Assembly: GCA_027080505.1 (NCBI GenBank)
Contig: JALWRX010000037.1
Location: forward strand, 1-64,000
Length of the DNA: 64,000 nt
Reading direction: 5' to 3'
Source: Ghiorsea sp.
GTDB taxonomy: Bacteria > Pseudomonadota > Zetaproteobacteria > Mariprofundales > Mariprofundaceae
This document shows positions 34,114 through 42,132 of the stretch, one piece after another. The notes beneath the pieces were generated by a model that was given only the letters and a program-made list of their open reading frames with translations, did no database searches and was not told the DNA's origin. A program made the translations under genes and the position numbers. The first letter of the stretch is position 1. The number at the start of each line of letters is the position of its first letter.

Positions 34114-35452
34114 TACAAGCGCACATGAAGCATCCATTATTTTTGGTTTAGACCCAACTTGGGTTGCTGTAACCATTTTATTGGTTGTCTATGGCGTGAT
34201 TATGGCCGAGAAATTTAACCGTGCTGTATTATCTTTGTTGGGTGCTGGCTTGATGGTGCTTTGTGGGGTCATAACGCAACAACAAGCTATTGTAGGTATT
34301 GACTTTAACACCATTGGTTTATTAACAGGTATGATGGTAATTGTGACTATCAGTCAAAAAACAGGCATGTTTCAATATGTTGCAATTAAAGCGGCAAAGA
34401 TTGTCAAAGGTAATCCTTGGGGTATCTTGGTCATGCTTTCCATTGTAACTGCTATATTTTCCGCATTTCTAGATAATGTCACCACGGTCTTACTTATTGC
34501 ACCTGTCACCTTATTAATTACAGATGCTTTGGGAGTTCGCCCCTACCCTTATTTGTTTGCGCAAATTTTCGCTTCCAATATTGGTGGTGCTTCAACACTG
34601 ATTGGTGATCCACCAAATATCATGATTGGTTCTGCAGCAAAACTGAGCTTTACAGATTTTTTATTCCACTTAACCCCTATCACACCAGTTATCTTTTTAC
34701 TCACTTTAGGTTTTATTTGGTTTATATTTGGACGTGATTTAACGGCAAGTGAAGAAAAACGCGCTTTAATCATGAAGTTTGATGAAGATGAGGCATTACA
34801 AGATATTCCCTTGCTAAAAAAATGTTTGTTTGTTTTGTTTGCTGTGATTGCAGGCTTCTCTGTTGCCCATACCTTTCATCTAGAGCCAGCAACAATCGCT
34901 ATGTTTGGCGCAGCATTATTACTATTGCTTCAAACTTATGGCGAACCCGTACACGATAAAGACCATGCTTATGAAAAGGTAATGGCTGATGTAGAGTGGA
35001 CAACAATTTTCTTTTTTGTTGGTTTATTTATTATTGTTACGGGTGTTGAGCATACTGGTGTTATAGCTATGCTAGGTGAAAAAGTCGTTCAACTTACAGA
35101 TGGTGATTTTAATGCTACCGTAGGTGCTGTATTGTGGGTTTCAGCGCTTGCATCTGCCTTGATTGATAATATTCCCTTTGTTGCCACCATGATTCCATTG
35201 GTGCATAGCATGGCACCAACATTTGGTGGTGCTGAAGCCATTGAACCGATTTGGTGGGCATTAGCACTTGGCGCATGTTTAGGTGGTAACGGCACTTTAA
35301 TTGGTGCATCAGCCAACCTTATTGTTGCAGGTTTTGCTCAGCGTGCAGGTCACCCAATATATTTCTTACAATTCATGAAACATGCCTTCTTATTGATGAT
35401 TATGAGCATTGCTGTTTCTCACATTTACTTGTATTTGCGTTATTTAACTTGA
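34103..35452 (+). CDS. ArsB/NhaD-superfamily ion transporter
   Basis: 449 residues with about 11-12 membrane segments. SNIGGASTLIGDPPNIMIGS and GACLGGNGTLIGASANLIV are the paired re-entrant motifs of the ArsB/NhaD (SLC13-like) superfamily; DNVTTVLLIAPVT and DNIPFVATMIPLV are the D-N motifs of Na+/H+-antiporter-like members. An NhaD-like antiporter is the best guess; arsenite is possible. ATG 34103 or 34106 both fit GAGGTGA. It overlaps the CBS gene, a likely partner. Confidence 0.85.
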   Translation: MMHNTSAHEASIIFGLDPTWVAVTILLVVYGVIMAEKFNRAVLSLLGAGLMVLCGVITQQQAIVGIDFNTIGLLTGMMVIVTISQKTGMFQYVAIKAAKIVKGNPWGILVMLSIVTAIFSAFLDNVTTVLLIAPVTLLITDALGVRPYPYLFAQIFASNIGGASTLIGDPPNIMIGSAAKLSFTDFLFHLTPITPVIFLLTLGFIWFIFGRDLTASEEKRALIMKFDEDEALQDIPLLKKCLFVLFAVIAGFSVAHTFHLEPATIAMFGAALLLLLQTYGEPVHDKDHAYEKVMADVEWTTIFFFVGLFIIVTGVEHTGVIAMLGEKVVQLTDGDFNATVGAVLWVSALASALIDNIPFVATMIPLVHSMAPTFGGAEAIEPIWWALALGACLGGNGTLIGASANLIVAGFAQRAGHPIYFLQFMKHAFLLMIMSIAVSHIYLYLRYLT

Positions 35453-36699
35453 TTCAAACCTTTGAACTTCTTTTAGCTCTACGCTACTTACGTTCACAGC
35501 GGGGTGAACGCTTTGCTTCATTGGTTGGCTGGAGCTCAGCCATTGGTATGGCTATTGGTGTGATGACCTTAATTGTTGTGATGTCTGTGATGAATGGCGT
35601 TGCCACTGAAATACGTGATAAGATTTTAGGTTTTTCATCACATGTCGAAATTCAAGGTCCTGGTGATACCTTCACCAACTGGAAAACTTGGTTGGACATC
35701 AGTCAAAAACTGCCACATGTTGAGCAAGCACTACCCTATATCAGCACACAAACCCTTGCCCACCATGGTACGCGTTCAGTTGGTGCTATGCTTAAAGGTA
35801 TTGACGCAGCCCAAGACACAGTCATTTCTTCACATATCAGCCAAGGTTCTTTTTTATCTTTGCCTAACCCACAACAAACCAATATTTTTGAAGCTGTGAT
35901 TGGTAAAGAGTTGGCAAGAAAACTGTCCGTCAGCGTGGGTGATAAAGTACAGTTGTTAACACCTTCAGGGGGCATTAGCCCAATGGGTGCTTCACCACGG
36001 ATGAAGTCTTTTGTGATTACTGGTATTTTTGACTCTGGTTTTTATGAATATGACGTTGGTCTTATTCTCACCCATATTCAAGCTGTGCAACGTTTAAATC
36101 GTTTGGGCAATGCCATTACAGGCATTGAGCTTCACCTAAAAAATCGCGACCAAGCAACTCAAGTTGCACAAATCGCACGTAATCTTCTACCAAGTGATGC
36201 TTGGGTTACAGATTGGCAACATAGGCATCAGTCCTTCTTTCAAGCTTTAAAAATGGAACGAACGGCTATGAGTATCATTCTTTTCTTAATTGTTTTGGTA
36301 GCTATCTTTAATATGGTTTCTTCCTTGGTAATGGTAGTTATGGAAAAACGTAAAGAAATTGCCATTCTCAAAACTATTGGTGCATCACATGCTTCCATCA
36401 TTCGCATATTTTTACTTATGGGTATGTTGCTTAGCTGCTTTGGAACTTTACTGGGTTGTTTGGCTGGTATTTTCTTATCTGCGAACTTAGAATCTATCGT
36501 TGCTTGGATTGAAAAAGTTACGCATACCACATTTATGTCGGGTGATGTCTATTATATTGACCATGTACCTGCTATTATGGAGCCTACATCCATTATAATT
36601 GTTGTAAGTGTAAGTTTGCTCATGGGTTTTTTGGCAACACTTTACCCTGCATGGCGAGCTGCTAAAGTACCACCTGCAGAGGCCTTGCGTTATGAGTGA
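35449..36699 (+). CDS. Lipoprotein-releasing ABC permease LolC/LolE
   Basis: 416 residues with four transmembrane helices: one at about 24-47 and three at about 275-300, 320-345 and 380-400, around a periplasmic domain (MacB-like). RYLRSQRGERFASLVGWSSAIGMAIGV and KRKEIAILKTIGAS match LolC/E. Only one permease is present, so it may act as a homodimer (LolF-like). It starts at TTG overlapping the previous stop (TTGA). lolD is two genes downstream, split by a cNMP-protein gene. Complexes release lipoproteins from the inner membrane. Confidence 0.92.
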   Translation: MIQTFELLLALRYLRSQRGERFASLVGWSSAIGMAIGVMTLIVVMSVMNGVATEIRDKILGFSSHVEIQGPGDTFTNWKTWLDISQKLPHVEQALPYISTQTLAHHGTRSVGAMLKGIDAAQDTVISSHISQGSFLSLPNPQQTNIFEAVIGKELARKLSVSVGDKVQLLTPSGGISPMGASPRMKSFVITGIFDSGFYEYDVGLILTHIQAVQRLNRLGNAITGIELHLKNRDQATQVAQIARNLLPSDAWVTDWQHRHQSFFQALKMERTAMSIILFLIVLVAIFNMVSSLVMVVMEKRKEIAILKTIGASHASIIRIFLLMGMLLSCFGTLLGCLAGIFLSANLESIVAWIEKVTHTTFMSGDVYYIDHVPAIMEPTSIIIVVSVSLLMGFLATLYPAWRAAKVPPAEALRYE

Positions 36700-36714
36700 T
36701 GAGGGAGTTGTTTT

Positions 36715-37908
36715 ATGTCGTTAGAAGCGCTAAAAAAGAAAGCGAAGCAAGCCCTGATGGCGGGCAAGTATGAAAACGCGCTCAAACTATACACCGAAAT
36801 TCATAAAAAAGATGAAAAAGATCTAAGAATTTTTACCAAAGTTGCAGAAATGCGTGAAAAAACGGGTGATTCTAAAGGTGCTATTCGCGCCTATACTGCA
36901 ATTGCCAAAGCGTATGCTGATGATGGTTTTGTTGTTCAAGCTATTGCTATTAACAAACTTATACTTCGCTTAGACCCAGAACAAACAGAAATTAAAGAAA
37001 AGCTACGCGACCTCTCAACAGAACGTGGTGATGACTGGGCGATTAGTACCATTGCACCACATGGTGCTACATCAGATATACAAGCCTCACCAACGGATAA
37101 AGCTAAATTAAGCTTTGAACGCACACCTTTGCTTTCTGGTCTTGCTGGTAAAGAGCTAGACGATTTTATCGAATCTTTAGAACTTAAAGAATATGCAGCA
37201 GGTGATGTTATTTACGAAGCCAATGAAATATCAGATGCCTTATTTTTGATTGGTATGGGTGCTGTGCGTTTGGAAACCAGAGGTATTCGAGGTTCACAAC
37301 AAGTGTTCTCACGCTTGGGTGAAGGTGATTTTTTTGGTGAATTATCCTTTATGAATAAAGAACCACACCAAAACTCTGCTATTGCTGAATCAGATGTGAG
37401 TTTGTTAATTATTCATCGAAAAGTATTTGATGAATGGGTTAAAAAGCATCCTTCTATTCATGATACTGTTGAAGATTTTTATAGACGGCGTGTGCTTGCT
37501 CGTATTTTAGCAATCACACCTATTTTTGAGGGTATACCACAAGATGCTCGCATCCCATTGGCTCAGCAGTTTAGTCTATCCTTTTACCATGATGGTGATG
37601 TTATTATTAAAGAAGGTGATGTTGAAAGTACATTTTATCTAATTCGTTCAGGTAAAGTGCGCATCTCTACCAAAGAGGTTGTTTTAGGCACCCTAGGTGA
37701 AGGTTCATTTTTTGGTGAAGTATCTATGCTTACCAGAAAACCACGCACGGCTAGTGTCACAGCCATTGGCAATGTTGAGCTACTGACTTTAACCCGTGAG
37801 AAATTTGATGCTCTTGCTAAAGATTACCCTACAGTACGTAAAGTTGTTGAGGCTTATTTAAAACAGCGTGTGGTAAATACTATTAAAACCCTGAAAGAAA
37901 AAAAATAA
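36715..37908 (+). CDS. TPR protein with two cyclic-nucleotide-binding domains
   Basis: 397 residues. Residues 1-100 are a tetratricopeptide region (ALMAGKYENALKLYTEIHKKDEKD). Two CRP-like cNMP barrels follow: about 140-255 (FERTPLLSGLAG...GEGDFFGELSFMNKEPHQNSA) and 270-385 (TPIFEGIPQDARI...GEGSFFGEVSMLTRKPRTASV). The second has RTASV in the phosphate-cassette place, the first QNSA, so the second more likely binds ligand. No DNA-binding domain. It lies between lolC/E and lolD with a 15-bp gap before and none after (lolD GTG begins right after its stop), an odd insertion that suggests cNMP control of lipoprotein release. Confidence 0.85.
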   Translation: MSLEALKKKAKQALMAGKYENALKLYTEIHKKDEKDLRIFTKVAEMREKTGDSKGAIRAYTAIAKAYADDGFVVQAIAINKLILRLDPEQTEIKEKLRDLSTERGDDWAISTIAPHGATSDIQASPTDKAKLSFERTPLLSGLAGKELDDFIESLELKEYAAGDVIYEANEISDALFLIGMGAVRLETRGIRGSQQVFSRLGEGDFFGELSFMNKEPHQNSAIAESDVSLLIIHRKVFDEWVKKHPSIHDTVEDFYRRRVLARILAITPIFEGIPQDARIPLAQQFSLSFYHDGDVIIKEGDVESTFYLIRSGKVRISTKEVVLGTLGEGSFFGEVSMLTRKPRTASVTAIGNVELLTLTREKFDALAKDYPTVRKVVEAYLKQRVVNTIKTLKEKK

Positions 37909-38592
37909 GTGCTTACTGTTACTAACCTTAGTAAGGCATACCCAACACCACTCGGTTCATTACAGATTCTTGATGATATCAGCTTCAACCTGCAAGCTGG
38001 AGTTTTTATGGCTATTGTTGGTGAGTCGGGTTCTGGAAAAAGTACACTTTTACAACTCTTAGGCACATTAGATCAAGCAGATTCTGGTGAAATTTATTTG
38101 GATAAAATAGCCATACATGCTTTAAAAGAGCAGAATCTAGCCAAGTTGCGTAATCGAGATATTGGTTTTGTCTATCAATCCCACCACCTTATTCCCGAAC
38201 TCACAGCTCTAGAAAACATTATGCTACCCCTACTTATTCAAGGTAAAAGCAAAGCTTATGCTAAAGGTAAAGCACTAGATTTACTGGGTTTTCTGGGGCT
38301 TAGTGAACGAGCATCACATATACCTGCACACCTTTCAGGAGGCGAAGCACAGCGTGTTGCAGTTGCCCGAGCAATCATCACACAACCCAAACTTTTACTT
38401 GCAGATGAACCCACTGGAAACCTAGATGAAGTCACAGCACACACTGTATTTAATATGATAAAAAATACTTGTAAAACATATAATATAGCGACCATTATGG
38501 TTACACATAGCAAGAGCTTTGCCCATGCCTGTGATGAGGTATATGAGTTGGCACACAATAAGCTTCAAATGATAGAGCCTAAAAACCCTTGA
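37909..38592 (+). CDS. lolD: Lipoprotein-releasing ABC ATPase LolD
   Basis: 227-residue ATPase of the MacB/LolD family. Walker A GESGSGKST is at 38-46, the Q-loop FVYQSHHLIPELTALENI, signature LSGGEAQRVAVARAI, and Walker B LLLADEPTGNLDE. HHLIPELTALEN is characteristic of LolD. GTG 37909 directly follows the upstream stop. It powers the LolC/E permease at 35449. Confidence 0.94.
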   Translation: MLTVTNLSKAYPTPLGSLQILDDISFNLQAGVFMAIVGESGSGKSTLLQLLGTLDQADSGEIYLDKIAIHALKEQNLAKLRNRDIGFVYQSHHLIPELTALENIMLPLLIQGKSKAYAKGKALDLLGFLGLSERASHIPAHLSGGEAQRVAVARAIITQPKLLLADEPTGNLDEVTAHTVFNMIKNTCKTYNIATIMVTHSKSFAHACDEVYELAHNKLQMIEPKNP

Positions 38593-38681
38593 CAAAACAA
38601 TAACTTTGAATACTATCGCTAATACTGTTTCTAGCTTCTTGGGCTTAAAGCAAGTTTATTTTCAGTTCTTCCGAGGGAATT

Positions 38682-38960
38682 ATGACCAAAGCTGAGATTG
38701 CCACTATTATCTGTGATCGTGTTGGGCTTTCAAAAAAAGAGTCCTCACAAATTGTTGAGATTGTCCTAGAAGAGATAAAAAATACGCTAGAAAAAGGCGA
38801 AGATGTAAAGATATCAGGTTTTGGTCACTTTATGGTTCGTGCAAAAAACTCTCGACGTGGTCGCAACCCTAAAACTGGCGAAAGTATTATTATTGAGCCG
38901 AGAAAAGTTGTAACATTCCGAGCTAGCCAACTTGTTAAAGACCAACTAAAAAAAGATTAA
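38682..38960 (+). CDS. ihfA: Integration host factor alpha subunit
   Basis: 92-residue DNA-bending protein (E. coli IHF-alpha 99). DVKISGFGHFMVRAKNSRRGRNPKTGE carries the beta-arm with the Pro that intercalates at the bend, and TKAEIATIICDRVGLSKKES begins the helical body. The following MerR-like gene is the usual ihfA neighbour. IHF would also be the bend needed at sigma-54 promoters such as that at 57806. GAGGG lies upstream of the ATG. Confidence 0.93.
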   Translation: MTKAEIATIICDRVGLSKKESSQIVEIVLEEIKNTLEKGEDVKISGFGHFMVRAKNSRRGRNPKTGESIIIEPRKVVTFRASQLVKDQLKKD

Positions 38961-38977
38961 GGGGCACATAAACACCT

Positions 38978-39373
38978 ATGAGTGCCCAAGGCTCTTCTCA
39001 GTTAAAAGTTTTAAAACAAGCAGGTATTAATGTCCCCACCCTCCCTGATAAGCTCTTTTTTTCTATCCGTGAAGTCAGTGATTTATGTGGTATTGAACCC
39101 CATGTTCTACGCTATTGGGAAACCGAATTTAAGCACTTAAAACCTGTTAAAAAGAGTGGAAACCGTAGGTTTTATCGTCATCGTGATGTCTATATAGCTC
39201 TACAAATAAAACATTTATTATATGACCTAAACTTTACCATTCGAGGTGCAAAAAAACGCCTTGCAACAGGCGATATTTCAGAAATTGTTGAAGCCAAGCA
39301 CAACAACGCTACAGTTAGCCTCAGCACCATTCGTGAAGAGCTAGAAAACATCAAACGCCTTCTCGACTTCTAA
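38978..39373 (+). CDS. MerR-family regulator next to ihfA
   Basis: 131 residues. A winged helix (LFFSIREVSDLCGIEPHVLRYWETEFKHLKP) with the conserved SGNRRFYRHRDV wing, then a short helical dimer region. This is the MerR protein commonly found after ihfA in gamma- and betaproteobacteria; the effector is unknown. It lacks the C-terminal Cys of metal sensors. It begins 17 bp after ihfA, probably one transcript. Confidence 0.9.
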   Translation: MSAQGSSQLKVLKQAGINVPTLPDKLFFSIREVSDLCGIEPHVLRYWETEFKHLKPVKKSGNRRFYRHRDVYIALQIKHLLYDLNFTIRGAKKRLATGDISEIVEAKHNNATVSLSTIREELENIKRLLDF

Positions 39374-39390
39374 ATTATATACTAAATAAA

Positions 39391-39467
39391 CGGGGCGTAG
39401 CGCAGCCTGGTAGCGCACCACACTGGGGGTGTGGTGGTCGCAGGTTCAAATCCTGCCGTCCCGACCA
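39391..39467 (+). tRNA. tRNA-Pro(GGG)
   Basis: 77 bases with encoded CCA. Acceptor stem CGGGGCG pairs with CGTCCCG; first base C pairs with G72, as in bacterial proline tRNAs. The anticodon stem CCACA/TGTGG holds loop CTGGGGG, giving anticodon GGG. The T arm GCAGG-TTCAAAT-CCTGC is standard. It lies 17 bp after the merR gene and may be transcribed with it or alone. Confidence 0.97.
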
Positions 39468-39562
39468 TTTTTAGCTTATAAAACAATAGCTTAGAAGATT
39501 TAGAAAAGTGACGAAAATTGTCAACTGCCACATAAACACCAAACTGTCTCACAAACAAAAAA

Positions 39563-40732
39563 CTAAGCTGCCTTAGGCATAGCGATTGTAACAAGTAAAC
39601 CACCCTCTTCACTATTTTCCAAATAAAGGTGACCACCATCTCTCTCTAAGGTCTCTTTAACAATTGCTAATCCCAAACCATGCCCTTCTTGTTTCTCACG
39701 CCCTCTTACATTATCTACACGATAAAAGCGCTCTACAACCCGTTTTAAGTGAATTTCAGGAATACCGTAACCTTGATCTTGAATAGAAACAGCAATACAT
39801 GTTTCTTGCTCAACAATCCGACAAAAAATATTCGACCCCTGTGGTGAAAATTTTAATGCATTTTCAGCAATATTCATTAAAATACGATGGCAATCTACTT
39901 CACTCATAGACACCATTTCATTATCTAAATCAACATATACATCCAACTTTATGCTCTTAGCTTGCACTTTATGTTGTAAAGAATCCCATACCTGTTGATG
40001 AACATGAATAATGGAGCAAGACGCACCATGTTCAGCCTTATCATGTTCTATTTGATTCAGTGTTAGCATACTGTTCATTAAGTTATTGATATGTTTTGCT
40101 TCTTTTACAATGACTGATATTGCTTCATGACGTAAAGCTTCATCATCAGCAAAGGCTTCCATGCTTCGGGCATAACCCAATAATGATGTAAGTGGAGTTT
40201 TTAAGTCATGCATTAAGTTTTCCAGCAGTGATTTTTGCTTTTGTTGTAAACGCGTATATGCAGTGACATCTAAGCATAGCAACAATGCTTCTTTGTCACC
40301 CAATGCCGCTAAACGTGGTAATAGTACCCGACCATTCACCTTCATTTCAGGCAAGGTTCTTTGCTCTGGTAAGGCATCAATCGCTTGTTGAAATGCTTTT
40401 AACCACTCGCTATCACGATAAAACACAAGAATGGATTGAGGTAATACAATGCCGTGTTTAAAGTTAAATAATGCTTCAGCTTGTTCATTACCACCCAATA
40501 CACGCCCTTGTTCATCTACGCGCAAAACAACTTCTGAGATGGTAGATAACAACACATCCAACCTACGCCCACGCGTTGCTAACGTACTTTTTAAGCTATC
40601 ATATTCACGTTTAAGCTGCTCATATTGGACTTCATGAGCCTGTAACTTCTTAGATGTTTGGTTAAGACGAAAAGCTAGCCAAAATATCAGCCCTAAACAT
40701 ACCAAAACCCATAAAAAGACTTCACCAATCAT
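39563..40732 (-). CDS. phoR: Phosphate regulon sensor kinase PhoR
   Basis: 389 residues. One N-terminal membrane helix (about 3-22), a PAS-like domain (residues about 60-165), HisKA with phospho-acceptor His175 in LMHDLKTPLTSLLGYA, and HATPase with NIAENALKFSPQG (N-box) and DQGYGIP and GHGLGLAIVKE (G-boxes). ATG 40732 overlaps the phoB stop (ATGA), so an upstream extension of 21 codons is rejected. It has only one short membrane anchor, as usual for PhoR, which senses via PstSCAB-PhoU rather than by a periplasmic domain. Confidence 0.94.
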   Translation of the reverse strand: MIGEVFLWVLVCLGLIFWLAFRLNQTSKKLQAHEVQYEQLKREYDSLKSTLATRGRRLDVLLSTISEVVLRVDEQGRVLGGNEQAEALFNFKHGIVLPQSILVFYRDSEWLKAFQQAIDALPEQRTLPEMKVNGRVLLPRLAALGDKEALLLCLDVTAYTRLQQKQKSLLENLMHDLKTPLTSLLGYARSMEAFADDEALRHEAISVIVKEAKHINNLMNSMLTLNQIEHDKAEHGASCSIIHVHQQVWDSLQHKVQAKSIKLDVYVDLDNEMVSMSEVDCHRILMNIAENALKFSPQGSNIFCRIVEQETCIAVSIQDQGYGIPEIHLKRVVERFYRVDNVRGREKQEGHGLGLAIVKETLERDGGHLYLENSEEGGLLVTIAMPKAA

Positions 40733-41424
40733 ACTTTCTCTTGAAAGCGATAACCCATACCACGAATCGTTTGTATGCACTCTTCTTGTCCACAAGCTGC
40801 AAGCTCTTTACGTAAACGTTTTACTGTTGCATCCACAGTGCGTTCCTCAACAAATGAGTCCATACCCCACACAATATCTAAAAGCTGTTCACGAGAAAGC
40901 ACCCTGCCCGATTTAGCCATCAAGGTTTGTAAAAGCTTAAACTCTAAGGGTCTAAGTGATACTAACTTACCATCCACTTTCACCTCCATGCTTTCTTCAT
41001 TCATTTGAATCGCTTGGGAGTTAAAGGTTTCTGTTTTATTACTGGTTGCTCGGCGCAATAGTGCAGCCAAACGGGCAACAAGCTCATCAGGCTCAAAAGG
41101 TTTACCAATATAATCATCAGCACCTTCATTTAAGCCTCGAATTTTTTCATCGGTCATAGTTAAAGCTGTTACCATCAATACAGGAAGCGTGGTCAACTTT
41201 TCATGCCCTCGAATCCAACGCAACACATCCAAACCTCGCTTGCCAGGAATCATACGGTCTAAAATTAAAGCACTGTATTGGTTTTTCTGCAATAAATCTT
41301 GAGCATCTAAGCCATTATCACATATGGTTGTATCATAGCCTTCTCGTTGCAAATGAATCTCTATCAACCTTGCGATAGAGAAATCATCTTCAACAATAAG
41401 GATATGTTTACTACTTGTTGTCAT
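40729..41424 (-). CDS. phoB: Phosphate regulon response regulator PhoB
   Basis: 231 residues, OmpR/PhoB family. Receiver domain acids are Asp13-Asp14 and phosphorylated Asp56 (LILDRMIPGKRG), with Lys near 105 in DYIGKPFEPDE. A winged helix follows (SLRPLEFKLLQTLMAKSGRVLSREQLLD; EERTVDATVKRLRKEL). It binds Pho boxes; three are visible in this region. It starts directly after the cNMP-gene stop and overlaps phoR by 4 bp. Confidence 0.96.
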   Translation of the reverse strand: MTTSSKHILIVEDDFSIARLIEIHLQREGYDTTICDNGLDAQDLLQKNQYSALILDRMIPGKRGLDVLRWIRGHEKLTTLPVLMVTALTMTDEKIRGLNEGADDYIGKPFEPDELVARLAALLRRATSNKTETFNSQAIQMNEESMEVKVDGKLVSLRPLEFKLLQTLMAKSGRVLSREQLLDIVWGMDSFVEERTVDATVKRLRKELAACGQEECIQTIRGMGYRFQEKV

Positions 41425-41955
41425 TCACACCTTCCCACCAAATGCAAAGCGATGCATATGCGCATACTCTACCTCCAACTCCGATGCCTTTTTACTTAAA
41501 AGTCTAAACATAAAACGCATCAATTGATTACCCAACTTCGGCTCTTCCAAAGCAATCAAATCAAAATAAGCCCTATCAATACTTAATACTGTTGTCGCTT
41601 TATCCACGGTAAGTGTAACCGAATGTTTCCTATTTTCATCTAAGAATGAAAACAAACCAAACACATCACCTTTACCAAGGTGACTAAATGGGTAACCACT
41701 TTCGCTTTTAACATTCACTTTGCCATCTAAAATTAAGTTCATTTTCCCCACAGATGGTGTACCTGCTTCATAAATTACATCACCCACTTCAAAATCTTCA
41801 CGTGTCATACAACTAAACAATGTCATCGCATGTTTTTTCTTCATTTCTGCAATCAATGGTAAATGATAAAATGCTTGAAAGTCTGCATTTGATTCAATCA
41901 ATGGTTCAACCATGACTTCTTTCTTAGAATATTCCATAATATTCTCAATACTCAT
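41425..41955 (-). CDS. cNMP-binding domain protein upstream of phoB
   Basis: 176 residues with a single CRP-like barrel (about 45-150: MTREDFEVGDVIYEAGTPSVGK; HLGKGDVFGLFSFLDENRKHSV) and short flanking helices; no DNA-binding domain. The usual Arg-Ser of the phosphate cassette is replaced (NRKHSV), so cNMP binding is uncertain. It is the first gene of a phoB-phoR operon, with zero spacing to phoB, and carries a Pho box at its promoter. A cNMP-type sensor inside the phosphate operon is not a standard arrangement. Confidence 0.82.
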   Translation of the reverse strand: MSIENIMEYSKKEVMVEPLIESNADFQAFYHLPLIAEMKKKHAMTLFSCMTREDFEVGDVIYEAGTPSVGKMNLILDGKVNVKSESGYPFSHLGKGDVFGLFSFLDENRKHSVTLTVDKATTVLSIDRAYFDLIALEEPKLGNQLMRFMFRLLSKKASELEVEYAHMHRFAFGGKV

Positions 41956-42001
41956 AAGTACTCTCCTTCTCTTTAATGGTCAGGGATTTATCAATATCAA
42001 G

Positions 42002-42018
42002 ATGACAAGATGATGACA
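42002..42018 (-). promoter_or_regulatory. Pho box for cNMP-phoB-phoR operon
   Basis: On the minus strand TGTCATCATCTTGTCAT has two TGTCAT half-sites exactly 11 bp apart, the PhoB-binding pattern. It lies 47 bp before the start of the cNMP gene, with a GATAAA-like -10 about 11 bases downstream. It implies autoinduction of phoBR. Confidence 0.85.
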
Positions 42019-42036
42019 TGAAAAACATATGCCACT

Positions 42037-42053
42037 TGTCATATTGTTGTCAC
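42037..42053 (+). promoter_or_regulatory. Pho box for porin gene
   Basis: TGTCATATTGTTGTCAC has half-sites TGTCAT and TGTCAC 11 bp apart. A -10 candidate TACAAT is at 42063-42068, 10 bp downstream, the distance expected where PhoB replaces the -35 element. It is back to back with the phoB-operon box. Confidence 0.88.
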
Positions 42054-42132
42054 AAAACTTTCTACAATGTGGGCAAGATAAACTTTCGGTGCATTGCACT
42101 GATATATATTACCAACTAGGAAGGGATATAAC

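Noticed and set aside
39382-39639. Minus-strand ORF containing [26 protein letters not shown]
   Set aside because: This is the antisense of the tRNA-Pro gene, a well-known false protein in many databases.
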